A stretch of DNA of 64,000 nucleotides, taken from assembly GCA_965238155.1 (NCBI GenBank), contig OZ250175.1, forward strand, positions 806,001 through 870,000, read 5' to 3'. The stretch's first letter is position 1, and each line of letters begins with the position of its first letter. Position numbers and translations under genes: made by a program. This document shows positions 36,948 to 45,916 of the stretch, piece by piece. Origin of the DNA: BJGV01 sp964196335. Its GTDB lineage: Bacteria; Pseudomonadota; Gammaproteobacteria; Burkholderiales; Nitrosomonadaceae. The notes under the pieces were generated by a model, which made no database searches, was not told the origin of the DNA, and worked only from the letters and a program-made list of their open reading frames with translations.

Positions 36948-39146
36948 ATGAAGGTACTATTTACATATTTACCAGCACTTTCTATAGCTTTATTATCTGC
37001 TTGCAGTAGTGATTCCTGGAATAATCCATATCCGCCTTCTGCAGAGAATGGAAATACCCTTTATAGCGCTTTTGCTGAGCGTCCTAAGCATCTTGACCCG
37101 GTACAGTCATATAGTTCAAATGAAATTCTATTCACAGCACAGATTTATGAGCCGCCACTACAATATCATTATTTAAAACGTCCCTATAAATTGGTTCCTC
37201 TTTCTGCAGCGGAAATGCCGGTGGCACAGTATTTTAATTTGAATGGGGAGCGCCTTCCTGAAGGTGTTGATAATGAAAGAATCGCCTATACGGTTTATGA
37301 GATTTCTATTAAACCTGGTATTCGCTATCAGCCTCATCCTGCCTTTGCAAGAAATAAAAACGGAAAATTTATTTATCATAATTTATCAGCAGAAGATTTA
37401 GCCGAGATATATGAGCTTAAGGATTTCTCTTACACTGACACACGTGAATTAACTGCTAAAGATTATGTTTATGAGATCAAGCGACTGGCACATCCCAGGC
37501 TACATTCCCCGATTTTTGGTTTGATGTCAGACTACATAGTGGGTCTCAAGGAATATTCCGATACGTTAAGAGCTGCAGCTAATCAGCAACTAGAAACTCA
37601 GGATAAGGGTACTTATCTGGATTTGAATAACTTCTCATTGGAAGGGGCGCAGGTTGTAGATTCTCACACCTATCGCATTAAAATTAAAGGGAAGTATCCA
37701 CAGTTTATGTATTGGCTCGCGATGCCCTTTTTTGCACCAATTCCATGGGAGGCAGATCGTTTCTACACTCAGCAGGGGCTGGCAGAAAAGAACATTACAC
37801 TTGATTGGTATCCGGTTGGCACTGGTCCTTATATGCTAACTGATAATAATCCAAATTTAATGATGGTATTAGAAAAGAATCCTAACTTTCATGGTGAAGC
37901 TTATCCTGTTGGAGATACGACAGATAATCTGAAATCGGATTTACTCGCAGATGCAGGGAAGCCGTTACCATTCATTAATAAGATCATATTTTATCGTGAT
38001 AAGGAGAGTATCCCTCGTTGGAACAAATTTTTACAAGGCTATTATGATGCTTCTGGGATTGGTTCTGATAGTTTTGATCAGGCCGTACAGATTACAGGAC
38101 AGGGTGAGGCAACTGTAACAGAAGCAATGAGTGCCAAAGGCATCCGATTAGAGGCGGCTGTAGCGACTTCCACATACTATGTGGGTTTCAATATGCTGGA
38201 TCCTAAGGTTGGCGGACTTACAGAGTCTGCCAGAAAATTACGCCAGGCCATTTCCATTGCGGTGGATTATGAGGAATTTGTTTCGATATTTTCCAATGGT
38301 CGGGGTATACCGGCACAGGGACCAATTGCACCGGGAATTTCTGGCCATCGATATGGTAAAGAAGGGATCAATCCAATTGTATATAACTGGAAAAATAATA
38401 AACCAAGTCGCAAGCCTATAGAAACTGCCAGAGCTTTGTTGGCAGAAGCAGGATATCCTAATGGGATCGATATCAAAACTAACGTTCCGCTAGTATTGTA
38501 TTTTGATGTCACAGCAAGGGGTCCTGAGGATAAATCGAAGCTGGACTGGATGAGTAAACAGTTTCAGAAGCTTAATATTCAGTTAGTAATTCGAAGTACA
38601 GACTACAATCGTTTTCAGGATAAGATACGCCAGGGAAACGCACAAATCTTTGAATGGGGGTGGAATGCTGATTATCCCGACCCTGAAAATTTTTTGTTTC
38701 TATTACATGGGCCACAAAGAAAAGTCGGAAATGACGGTGAGAATGCTGCTAATTACGACAATTCAGAATATAACGCTTTATTCGAGCAAATGAAAAATAT
38801 GGAAGATAGTCCTGAACGTCAGGAAATTATTGATCAAATGGTCAGGATTCTTCGTCAGGATGCACCCTGGCTTTGGGGATATCATCCTAAAGATTATGCT
38901 TTGTATCATGAATGGTATACAAATGTGAAACCTAGCAGGATGTCTCATAACAATATGAAGTATCACCGTATAGATTCCAATATGAGAGAAGAGAAACGAT
39001 TTAATTGGAATAAGCCGGTATTGTGGCCTTTGGCAGTATGTTTGATAGTGTTGATAGTAGGGCTGACTCCTGCAGTAGTTACTTATCGCAAGAAAGAACG
39101 TGGAGCAGGAATTAGGAATTCAAAGAAACGAGGTGAGATTGTTTAA
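36948..39146 (+). CDS. Peptide-type ABC transporter substrate-binding lipoprotein with C-terminal membrane anchor
   Basis: Family 5 extracellular solute-binding protein of 732 residues. The lipoprotein signal ends LLSAC (Cys19), and the binding fold includes YNPYPPSAENGNT-like leader sequence, EKNPNFHGEAYP and GWNADYPDPENFLFLLHGP. Unusually, a second hydrophobic helix is present near the C-terminus (WPLAVCLIVLIVGLTPAVV) followed by a basic tail, so it may be tethered at both ends. It is first of a four-gene importer with the two permeases and ATPase downstream, an arrangement like yejABEF; the substrate (oligopeptide or other) cannot be told from sequence. Confidence 0.9.
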   Translation: MKVLFTYLPALSIALLSACSSDSWNNPYPPSAENGNTLYSAFAERPKHLDPVQSYSSNEILFTAQIYEPPLQYHYLKRPYKLVPLSAAEMPVAQYFNLNGERLPEGVDNERIAYTVYEISIKPGIRYQPHPAFARNKNGKFIYHNLSAEDLAEIYELKDFSYTDTRELTAKDYVYEIKRLAHPRLHSPIFGLMSDYIVGLKEYSDTLRAAANQQLETQDKGTYLDLNNFSLEGAQVVDSHTYRIKIKGKYPQFMYWLAMPFFAPIPWEADRFYTQQGLAEKNITLDWYPVGTGPYMLTDNNPNLMMVLEKNPNFHGEAYPVGDTTDNLKSDLLADAGKPLPFINKIIFYRDKESIPRWNKFLQGYYDASGIGSDSFDQAVQITGQGEATVTEAMSAKGIRLEAAVATSTYYVGFNMLDPKVGGLTESARKLRQAISIAVDYEEFVSIFSNGRGIPAQGPIAPGISGHRYGKEGINPIVYNWKNNKPSRKPIETARALLAEAGYPNGIDIKTNVPLVLYFDVTARGPEDKSKLDWMSKQFQKLNIQLVIRSTDYNRFQDKIRQGNAQIFEWGWNADYPDPENFLFLLHGPQRKVGNDGENAANYDNSEYNALFEQMKNMEDSPERQEIIDQMVRILRQDAPWLWGYHPKDYALYHEWYTNVKPSRMSHNNMKYHRIDSNMREEKRFNWNKPVLWPLAVCLIVLIVGLTPAVVTYRKKERGAGIRNSKKRGEIV

Positions 39147-40116
39147 TTACATTATACGTCGTATGTTGTATGCAATTCCTATACTTATCGGTGTGAATCT
39201 GATTACCTTCACACTATTCTTTGTAGTTAATACTCCCGATGACATGGCACGGATGCATCTTGGCATCAAACGTGTTACGCCCGAAGCAATTTCCAAATGG
39301 AAGCAGGAACGAGGGTATGACAAGCCATTGGTGTACAACAGTGCAGAGAAAGGCACTGACAAATTTACCAATACAATTTTTTTTGAGAAATCAACTGCAA
39401 TGTTTGTCTTTGACTTTGGGCGTGCAGATGACGGGCGTGATATCGCTCATGAAATTAAAACGCGCATGCTGCCAAGCCTTGCTATTGCACTACCAGTGTT
39501 TATTCTGGGATTAATCTCCTACATTACCTTTGCATTAGTAATGGCATTTTTTCGTGCTACTTACATTGACTTCTGGGGCGTAGTGCTGTGTGTTGCAATA
39601 ATGTCAATCTCCCTTTTGTTTTATGTGATTGGCGGGCAGTTCCTAATTAGTAAGTTATGGCATTTAGTGCCTATCTCAGGCTTTAGTGGTGGGTTGGATA
39701 TGGGTAAATTCTTAGTACTGCCAGTAATTATAGGTGTGTTTAGTGGTTCTGGGGCAAGCACACGTTGGTACCGTACAATTTTTCTGGAAGAAATGGGAAA
39801 GGATTACGTCCGTACCGCACGTGCTAAGGGCCTGCCGGAGAGTATTGTGTTGTTCAGACATGTACTTGGAAATGCCATGATTCCAATCCTTACAGGTGCA
39901 GTGGTACTAATCCCGTCACTTTTCATGGGTAGTCTCATACTTGAATCATTCTTCGGTATTCCAGGTCTGGGTAGTTATACTCTTGACGCGATTAATTCCC
40001 AGGACTTTGCAGTAGTTCGGGCCATGGTCTTTTTAGGATCATTCCTTTATATCATCGGGTTGATATTAACTGACATATCTTACACGCTGGTCGACCCAAG
40101 AATAAGGTTAGAATAA
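39139..40116 (+). CDS. ABC transporter permease (OppB/YejB type)
   Basis: Inner-membrane permease of the peptide importer, about 326 residues, with several hydrophobic helices and the coupling motif EEMGKDYVRTARAKGLPES followed by FRHVLGNAMIPI. I chose TTG 39139, giving FNYIIRRMLYAIPIL, because a GAGGTGAG site is just upstream; GTG 39133 is also possible. Either start overlaps the end of the binding-protein gene by a few bases, indicating coupling. Residues of about 35-130 contain a periplasmic loop (TPDDMARMHLGIKR). Confidence 0.9.
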   Translation: MFNYIIRRMLYAIPILIGVNLITFTLFFVVNTPDDMARMHLGIKRVTPEAISKWKQERGYDKPLVYNSAEKGTDKFTNTIFFEKSTAMFVFDFGRADDGRDIAHEIKTRMLPSLAIALPVFILGLISYITFALVMAFFRATYIDFWGVVLCVAIMSISLLFYVIGGQFLISKLWHLVPISGFSGGLDMGKFLVLPVIIGVFSGSGASTRWYRTIFLEEMGKDYVRTARAKGLPESIVLFRHVLGNAMIPILTGAVVLIPSLFMGSLILESFFGIPGLGSYTLDAINSQDFAVVRAMVFLGSFLYIIGLILTDISYTLVDPRIRLE

Positions 40117-40134
40117 TTTTTCTTCACAGATACC

Positions 40135-41565
40135 ATGTCTTTTAAACCTGTCATTCTTTGGACTGATGCACTCATCTATCTTCTATTGGTAGTAATAATA
40201 ATTTTTGCCTGGTATGTTCGGCGTAACGAGCATCTTTTGGTTCCATGGAAGCGGGTAGGTCATAGTGTGAGCGGTATGATGGCACTTACTGTGTTGATGC
40301 TATTTATTTCAATTGGACTGTTGGATACAGTACATTTTCGGCCTGCATTAGAGAACAATAATAGTGCCAGTATTGAGAAAGTATATGATGTTCAGGTACT
40401 AAGTTTATTTGATATTATAGTTACACCATTGCGAACAAATATTGAGAAAACCTATTCTGCACCGTTCGCAACACAACTTTATAGCAAAGATACAATTGAG
40501 CTTCCTGAAGGCGGGCAAGTACGGGAATTCCCCCGGTTGGAATTTGGTGGTGCGCATTTACAGAATCCGGAGAAACAACTTGCTGCTGATATTATTTGGC
40601 GTACGTTAGAAGGTCTATGCTTAGGAATTTTGGTTTGGGTCGTATGTGTAACTTTGTTAGTTAAGTTAATAGCATATAAGAGTGGCAAGAAATTTATACA
40701 GATGTTTTCTGCTATTTTACGTAGTGAAACAGAAACTCCCTGGAAGTATATTTTTATCATGTCTGCATTACTGCTTTTATTGTCCGGCATCGCACTGTCG
40801 CTGTCTACTCATTACCATATATTTGGAACTGATAAAGTAGGACAAGACGTGTTTTACCAGTCGCTGAAAAGTATTCGTATTGGTTTGATAATCGGAACGA
40901 TTACTACGCTGATGATGTTGCCTTTCGCACTTATTCTTGGTATTACGGCCGGCTATTTCAAAGGATGGGTTGATGATGTAATTCAATACATATATACCAC
41001 ATTAAGTTCGATCCCAAGTGTATTACTGATTGCAGCTGCAGTATTGATGATGCAGGTATATATAGAGATTCATCCGGAACTATTTGACACAATGGCTTCA
41101 CGTGCTGATCTGCGGTTACTATTTCTTTGCATCATACTTGGTGTCACTAGTTGGACCGGATTGTGTCGCTTATTACGTGGTGAGACTTTAAAAATACGTG
41201 AAATGGAATATATCCAGGCGGCCCATGCATTTGGAGTCTCTCACTGGCGCATAATTAGTCGTCATATACTTCCTAACGTGATGCATATTGTATTGATTGC
41301 TACTGTTATGGATTTTAGTGGACTTGTTCTGGCTGAGGCTGTGCTGTCTTATGTTGGTGTTGGTGTCGACCCTTCTATGATTAGTTTTGGCACCATGATT
41401 AATGCAGCCCGTTTAGAAATGGCACGTGAGCCGATGGTGTGGTGGGCTTTGCTTTCATCCTTTAGTTTTATGTTTACGCTAGTTTTAAGCGCTAATTTAT
41501 TTGCTGATGCAGTACAAGATGCATTTAACCCAAGAGTGAAAACGTTACAATTTATTAACAGGTAA
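40135..41565 (+). CDS. ABC transporter permease (OppC/YejE type), enlarged N-terminus
   Basis: Second permease, 476 residues, longer than the roughly 300-340 common for OppC. The extra N-terminal 200 residues hold additional hydrophobic segments and a loop around EYGGAHLQNPEKQ-like sequence (visible as LEFGGAHLQNPEK). The permease domain has YHIFGTDKVGQDVFYQ, GITAGYFKGWVDD and the coupling motif EMEYIQAAHAFGVSHW followed by RHILPNVMH. It starts 18 bases after the first permease. Confidence 0.9.
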   Translation: MSFKPVILWTDALIYLLLVVIIIFAWYVRRNEHLLVPWKRVGHSVSGMMALTVLMLFISIGLLDTVHFRPALENNNSASIEKVYDVQVLSLFDIIVTPLRTNIEKTYSAPFATQLYSKDTIELPEGGQVREFPRLEFGGAHLQNPEKQLAADIIWRTLEGLCLGILVWVVCVTLLVKLIAYKSGKKFIQMFSAILRSETETPWKYIFIMSALLLLLSGIALSLSTHYHIFGTDKVGQDVFYQSLKSIRIGLIIGTITTLMMLPFALILGITAGYFKGWVDDVIQYIYTTLSSIPSVLLIAAAVLMMQVYIEIHPELFDTMASRADLRLLFLCIILGVTSWTGLCRLLRGETLKIREMEYIQAAHAFGVSHWRIISRHILPNVMHIVLIATVMDFSGLVLAEAVLSYVGVGVDPSMISFGTMINAARLEMAREPMVWWALLSSFSFMFTLVLSANLFADAVQDAFNPRVKTLQFINR

Positions 41566-41638
41566 GTTGCATTATGGTGGCTGCTCAATAGAGTAGAAAC
41601 TCAACTTGTTACTACAGGAATTAGAATTTTATATTTCT

Positions 41639-43699
41639 ATGACTCTCCTGCTACAAATCGATAATCTTAAGACTATTCTTCATACCGGTGCGGAACCGGT
41701 ACGTGCTGTTGACGGGCTTACACTTCAAATTCAGAAAGGTGAAACTTTTGCCCTGCTTGGGGAGTCTGGCTGTGGAAAATCTATGGCAGCACTTTCAATA
41801 ATGCGATTGTTACCAGAAGTAGGAGAAATTGTCTCTGGTTCTGTCAAGTTAGATAGAGAAGACTTACTACTGAAATCAGAAACATCTATGCGTAGTATAC
41901 GTGGTAAGCACATCAGCATGATATTTCAGGAACCGATGTTAAGTTTAAACCCTGTGTTAACAGTTGCCGAGCAAATCGGAGAAGTATTGAAACGCCACCT
42001 CAATTTACATGGTATAGCACTACAAGAGCGCATAATAGAAATATTGTGTCAGGTAGGCATCCCTGATGCAACACGGCGTATGGCTGAGTACCCCTTTCAG
42101 TTCTCCGGTGGTATGAAACAGCGGGTAATGATTGCTATGGCACTTGCTTGTGAGCCAGAGCTGTTAATTGCGGATGAGCCGACTACAGCTCTTGATGTTA
42201 CGATTCAGGCTCAAGTCTTGGATCTTATGCGTAATTTACAGCAACACAAAGACATGGCTATCTTACTCATTACCCATGATCTTGGAGTCGTAGCGGAAAT
42301 GGCCGATCGTATTGCAGTTATGTATGCAGGTGAAATTGTAGAGACAACGATTCGTGATAGATTTTTCAATTACCCGGCACATCCATATTCTCAAAAGTTA
42401 TTTGCTGCACTACCAGGAAGATCCAAACGGGGTCAGGGATTAGCAATGATTAAAGGGAATGTTCCGTCTCTGTCCGGTAAATTTATTGGTTGTCGATTTT
42501 CTGGTCGTTGTGAATATGCCTGGAATTTGTGTAGATCAACTGCACCAGAATGGAGTGAGGTAACTACAGGTCATAAGGTAAGATGTCATCTGCATGGTAA
42601 AGATAATGAGGCTAATGTTAAGAGTCAGGTCATAGTAGAGAAATCTAGCCTCGCAGTAACTCCCGTATTCCATAGCACTACCGGCGGCTCAACGTTGTTG
42701 AATGTCACTAATTTGAAAGTTCATTTTCCTATATATAAAGGTTTAATAAAGAGTGTGGCAGGGTATGTTAAAGCGGTAGACGGAGTTTCGCTTTCTATTT
42801 CACAGGGTAGTACGCTTGCATTGGTAGGTGAATCAGGTTGCGGAAAGACTACGGTAGGAAAAAGTATTTTGCAATTAATTATACCTACTGCAGGTAGTGT
42901 GAACTATGACGGGTTAGAGTTAGTAGGTCTCGAGCGTAAGCAACTGCGTGGAAAGCGCGCTGAATTCCAGATCATTTTTCAGGATCCTTATTCATCACTT
43001 AATCCTAGAATGCGTATTATCGATATTCTTAAAGAAGGTATGAACGCACTAAATACTAAGGATGATGGTAGCCTAAGGAATGAAATAAGTCAGATCAATT
43101 TTTCATGTGTAGAAAAAATAGATACGTTATTAAACCATGTTGGTTTACCGCCGGAATCCAAATGGCGTTATCCACATGAATTCTCTGGTGGTCAACGTCA
43201 AAGAATAGCTATAGCCCGCACTCTGGCAGTTAATCCTAAACTTCTAATTTGTGATGAGCCTACAAGTGCACTCGATGTTTCTGTACAGGCGCAAATTCTA
43301 AATTTACTCAAAGAGCTACAGCAAGGATTGGGCCTTGCATACTTATTTATTACGCATAATATTTCAGTTGTGGAATATTTAGCTGATGAAGTTGCAGTGA
43401 TGTATTTGGGAAGAATTGTGGAGCATGGAAATGTGGACGAGGTATTGAATAGCCCTAAGCATCCTTATACTCAGGCGTTGCTATCAGCAGTGCCGGTAGT
43501 AAAACTTGAATCAAATCGAAAGAGAATACACCTACATGGAGATTTACCTTCACCAGCTAATCCGCCTTTTGGTTGCCATTTCCATCCTCGTTGCCCAAAA
43601 GCAATGCCTGTGTGTTCCGGAGAATATCCGGCAGTAACTAAATTTAGTGAAACACATACTGCATGCTGTTATCTTTATGAAAAAGATTCTTCCTCTTAA
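41639..43699 (+). CDS. Double-domain ABC ATPase of peptide importer (YejF type)
   Basis: Powers the importer with two fused nucleotide-binding domains (about 686 residues). N-half: Walker A GESGCGKSMAAL, signature FSGGMKQRV, Walker B LLIADEPTTALD. C-half: GESGCGKTTVGK, FSGGQRQRIAI, LLICDEPTSALD. Each half ends with an oligopeptide/dipeptide C-terminal motif with clustered cysteines (CRFSGRCEYAWNLC and CHFHPRCPKAMPVC), which in related OppD proteins can hold an iron-sulfur cluster. I chose ATG 41639 (MTLLLQIDNL) because an upstream in-frame start at 41606 adds 11 non-family residues. Confidence 0.95.
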   Translation: MTLLLQIDNLKTILHTGAEPVRAVDGLTLQIQKGETFALLGESGCGKSMAALSIMRLLPEVGEIVSGSVKLDREDLLLKSETSMRSIRGKHISMIFQEPMLSLNPVLTVAEQIGEVLKRHLNLHGIALQERIIEILCQVGIPDATRRMAEYPFQFSGGMKQRVMIAMALACEPELLIADEPTTALDVTIQAQVLDLMRNLQQHKDMAILLITHDLGVVAEMADRIAVMYAGEIVETTIRDRFFNYPAHPYSQKLFAALPGRSKRGQGLAMIKGNVPSLSGKFIGCRFSGRCEYAWNLCRSTAPEWSEVTTGHKVRCHLHGKDNEANVKSQVIVEKSSLAVTPVFHSTTGGSTLLNVTNLKVHFPIYKGLIKSVAGYVKAVDGVSLSISQGSTLALVGESGCGKTTVGKSILQLIIPTAGSVNYDGLELVGLERKQLRGKRAEFQIIFQDPYSSLNPRMRIIDILKEGMNALNTKDDGSLRNEISQINFSCVEKIDTLLNHVGLPPESKWRYPHEFSGGQRQRIAIARTLAVNPKLLICDEPTSALDVSVQAQILNLLKELQQGLGLAYLFITHNISVVEYLADEVAVMYLGRIVEHGNVDEVLNSPKHPYTQALLSAVPVVKLESNRKRIHLHGDLPSPANPPFGCHFHPRCPKAMPVCSGEYPAVTKFSETHTACCYLYEKDSSS

Positions 43700-43720
43700 G
43701 AAGTCTTGTTTTAAGGGTAA

Positions 43721-43972
43721 TCAAAAAATACATGTGAAATAATGGTATTGGCTTGAGCTTTCATTAGACTTATAAATTTTCTTTGCACGACGTTTCGATT
43801 TTGCACATTGTGTATCAGCCAATTCTTTTGCTTCTACTTCATTGTAGTCAGAAGAATCGACAATAACAGATCCGGGATTTGTTTCGGTTGCTTTGTCCGG
43901 AGACTTGTGCGCACATCCCATAAATACTGAGATTACAAATGTGGCTATTAAGTAGGCCATTATTTTTTGCAT
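43721..43972 (-). CDS. Small putative lipoprotein of unknown function
   Basis: 83 residues, convergent with the ABC ATPase. The N-terminus has a hydrophobic signal and a lipobox-like VFMGC (Cys20). The mature part is polar with a Lys/Arg cluster (KSKRRAKKIYK) and two further cysteines, one near the very end (YHYFTCIF). I do not recognise the family. ATG 43972 is used; an ATG four codons in is also possible. Confidence 0.6.
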   Translation of the reverse strand: MQKIMAYLIATFVISVFMGCAHKSPDKATETNPGSVIVDSSDYNEVEAKELADTQCAKSKRRAKKIYKSNESSSQYHYFTCIF

Positions 43973-44058
43973 ATATTTTATGTCCTTTCTTATTTCTATT
44001 TTATTGAATTATTAAATGGTCTGCATGATAGATTTTTTGACATTATATTTATTATAGC

Positions 44059-44078
44059 TACTCTAAAGTTATAGAGTA
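44059..44078. repeat. Seven-base inverted repeat upstream of the diguanylate cyclase
   Basis: TACTCTA (44059-44065), 6 bases, TAGAGTA (44072-44078). It lies 41 bases before the ATG of the cyclase gene, in the divergent gap shared with the small lipoprotein. It could be an operator or a hairpin in the 5' leader. Confidence 0.4.
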
Positions 44079-44118
44079 ACTTTCCGATAACGTTATATAG
44101 AATTCGTGCTTATCAAAC

Positions 44119-45123
44119 ATGTATAACACTATGAATGCAAACCATAAATACGAAAATTCTGGTAGTAATCTTTCATTAAATGCCCATGATTTTGTAGTCA
44201 TTGAGAAATCCAGGTTGTTTCGAGAGATTAGTCTAGAGTCTATCGAGTATCTTTTAAATATATGCCAGGTGATTGAATTTACACCCGGAAAAGAGGTGCT
44301 GTCTCCAGATAAGTTTAATAGTTGTATATATATTGTGCTGTCTGGGCGTCTTGGTGTCCACCTGGGTAATAAGGACGGCTCACCACATATTGTTTTTGAA
44401 GCGGGCGATTGTGTTGGTGAGATGTCTATCTTGGATGGTAAGCCAGTATCTGCATTTGTGGTTGCTCCAGAGCATAGCCGGTTACTGATGATTCATCAGG
44501 AGGCGCTGTGGTCACTTATTAATATTTCTCATGGGGTTGCTCGTAACATACTGCATATCCTGGCAGGGCGTATGCGTTACAGTAACGAAGCCCTGATAAA
44601 CAGTAATAAATTACAAGCGGAATCCGAGCATGCAGCTCATACTGATGGACTTACGGGTTTGCATAACAGGCGTTGGCTTTCAGACTCGTTTAAGCGGCAA
44701 ATGCAGCGTTGTGAGCTTAGTAACCAGCCATGTACGGTACTTATGTTAGATATAGATCATTTCAAACAAATAAATGATAAGTTCGGGCACATTGCAGGTG
44801 ATCGAATTCTATGTACTGTGTCAAAGGTGCTGCTCAACACAATGCGCCCAGCTGATCTTATTGCTCGTTATGGCGGGGAAGAATTTGCGCTGTGTTTACC
44901 CGATACACCAACAGAAGATTCCAGTCTCATTGCAGAACGATTACGTATATCAATTTCTGAAGCAAAGACTTCCATTGAGGATGGAAAGCAGTTGCCATCG
45001 ATTACTGTTTCTATAGGCGTTGCCCAGATGCAGCCAGGACAAACATTAGACTCGCTTATCTCAAATGCCGATAGCGCTCTTTACAGGGCTAAGGCGAAAG
45101 GCCGTAATTGTATTTCTAAATAA
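44119..45123 (+). CDS. Cyclic-nucleotide-fold sensor / GGDEF diguanylate cyclase
   Basis: 334-residue cytoplasmic protein. Residues of about 35-155 form a cNMP-binding fold (SGRLGVHLGNKDGS, GDCVGEMSILDGKPVSAFV). In the phosphate-binding cassette the Arg that contacts cyclic nucleotide phosphate in CRP reads Val, so cAMP/cGMP binding is doubtful. The GGDEF domain covers about 175-334 with TDGLTGLHNRRWL, DIDHFKQINDKFGH, the active site GGEEF at 252-256 and a canonical product-inhibition site RxxD at 243-246 (RPAD). It therefore should make c-di-GMP and be feedback-inhibited. No transmembrane helix. It appears monocistronic. Confidence 0.92.
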   Translation: MYNTMNANHKYENSGSNLSLNAHDFVVIEKSRLFREISLESIEYLLNICQVIEFTPGKEVLSPDKFNSCIYIVLSGRLGVHLGNKDGSPHIVFEAGDCVGEMSILDGKPVSAFVVAPEHSRLLMIHQEALWSLINISHGVARNILHILAGRMRYSNEALINSNKLQAESEHAAHTDGLTGLHNRRWLSDSFKRQMQRCELSNQPCTVLMLDIDHFKQINDKFGHIAGDRILCTVSKVLLNTMRPADLIARYGGEEFALCLPDTPTEDSSLIAERLRISISEAKTSIEDGKQLPSITVSIGVAQMQPGQTLDSLISNADSALYRAKAKGRNCISK

Positions 45124-45257
45124 TACCGGATGACATGCATTACTGTAGACTCATCAATAGAGTAGTTTTGATTTGGTCCTGAGTCGGACAGCCTTAATAT
45201 TTCTTACTAAAGTTTGTTACTCCAGTCTAAAATTAACGTCAGACTAAGGGGGAGATA

Positions 45258-45911
45258 TTGTCAGAAGAAAAATTTTCTGAAAAGACGGTTGTGCTTGTGC
45301 ATGGATTATGGATGCACGGGTGGGTTATGGCATTGTTGGGACTACGGTTAAAACGTTGCGGCTTTCGTACTGTTATTTTTTCATATCCTTCTATGAGTAA
45401 TTCACTATCGCAGAATGCACATATTCTTTCAGATTTTGTAGCTGGAATAGCTTCATCTCGTATACATTTTGTTGGCCATAGTCTGGGTGGTCTTCTGATA
45501 ATGCAGATGTTATCAGAGTTTCCTGATCTGCGAACTGAACGTATCGTACTGGCAGGTAGTCCCTGTCAGGCCAGTTATATAGCAAGTAAGCTGGCTAGAT
45601 TTAAGCTGGGACGATATTTGATAGGTCATAGTATGCTACAGTACTTAAAGCAGAATTTACCGGAATGCACTGATAGGTGTGAGGTAGGGTCTATTGCTGG
45701 CAGTAGAAGTTTAGGTGCGGGTAGACTATTTGGCGGTTTACCAGACCCGAATGACGGTGTAGTGGCAGTTGAGGAAACAAGAATGCCTGGCCTGCATGAT
45801 CAGATAATTCTTAACGTAAGTCATTCTGGCATGCTTATTTCTGCCAGCGTTGCAAAACAGGTATGTATGTTTTTACAAGATGGGAATTTCTCCCATAGCA
45901 CTAAATTGTAA
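45258..45911 (+). CDS. Alpha/beta-hydrolase (lipase-like)
   Basis: 217 residues. The nucleophile elbow is GHSLGG with Ser75, after VVLVHGLWMHGWVM (oxyanion region HGLWM). Late Asp and His candidates are in DGVVAVEETR and VSHSGMLIS. No signal peptide. Start TTG 45258 follows a strong GGGGGAG ribosome site by 3 bases. It precedes the COG4324-type peptidase lipoprotein by 5 bases, so they are likely cotranscribed. The substrate is unknown; the fold resembles small esterases/acyltransferases. Confidence 0.85.
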   Translation: MSEEKFSEKTVVLVHGLWMHGWVMALLGLRLKRCGFRTVIFSYPSMSNSLSQNAHILSDFVAGIASSRIHFVGHSLGGLLIMQMLSEFPDLRTERIVLAGSPCQASYIASKLARFKLGRYLIGHSMLQYLKQNLPECTDRCEVGSIAGSRSLGAGRLFGGLPDPNDGVVAVEETRMPGLHDQIILNVSHSGMLISASVAKQVCMFLQDGNFSHSTKL

Positions 45912-45916
45912 TAATT

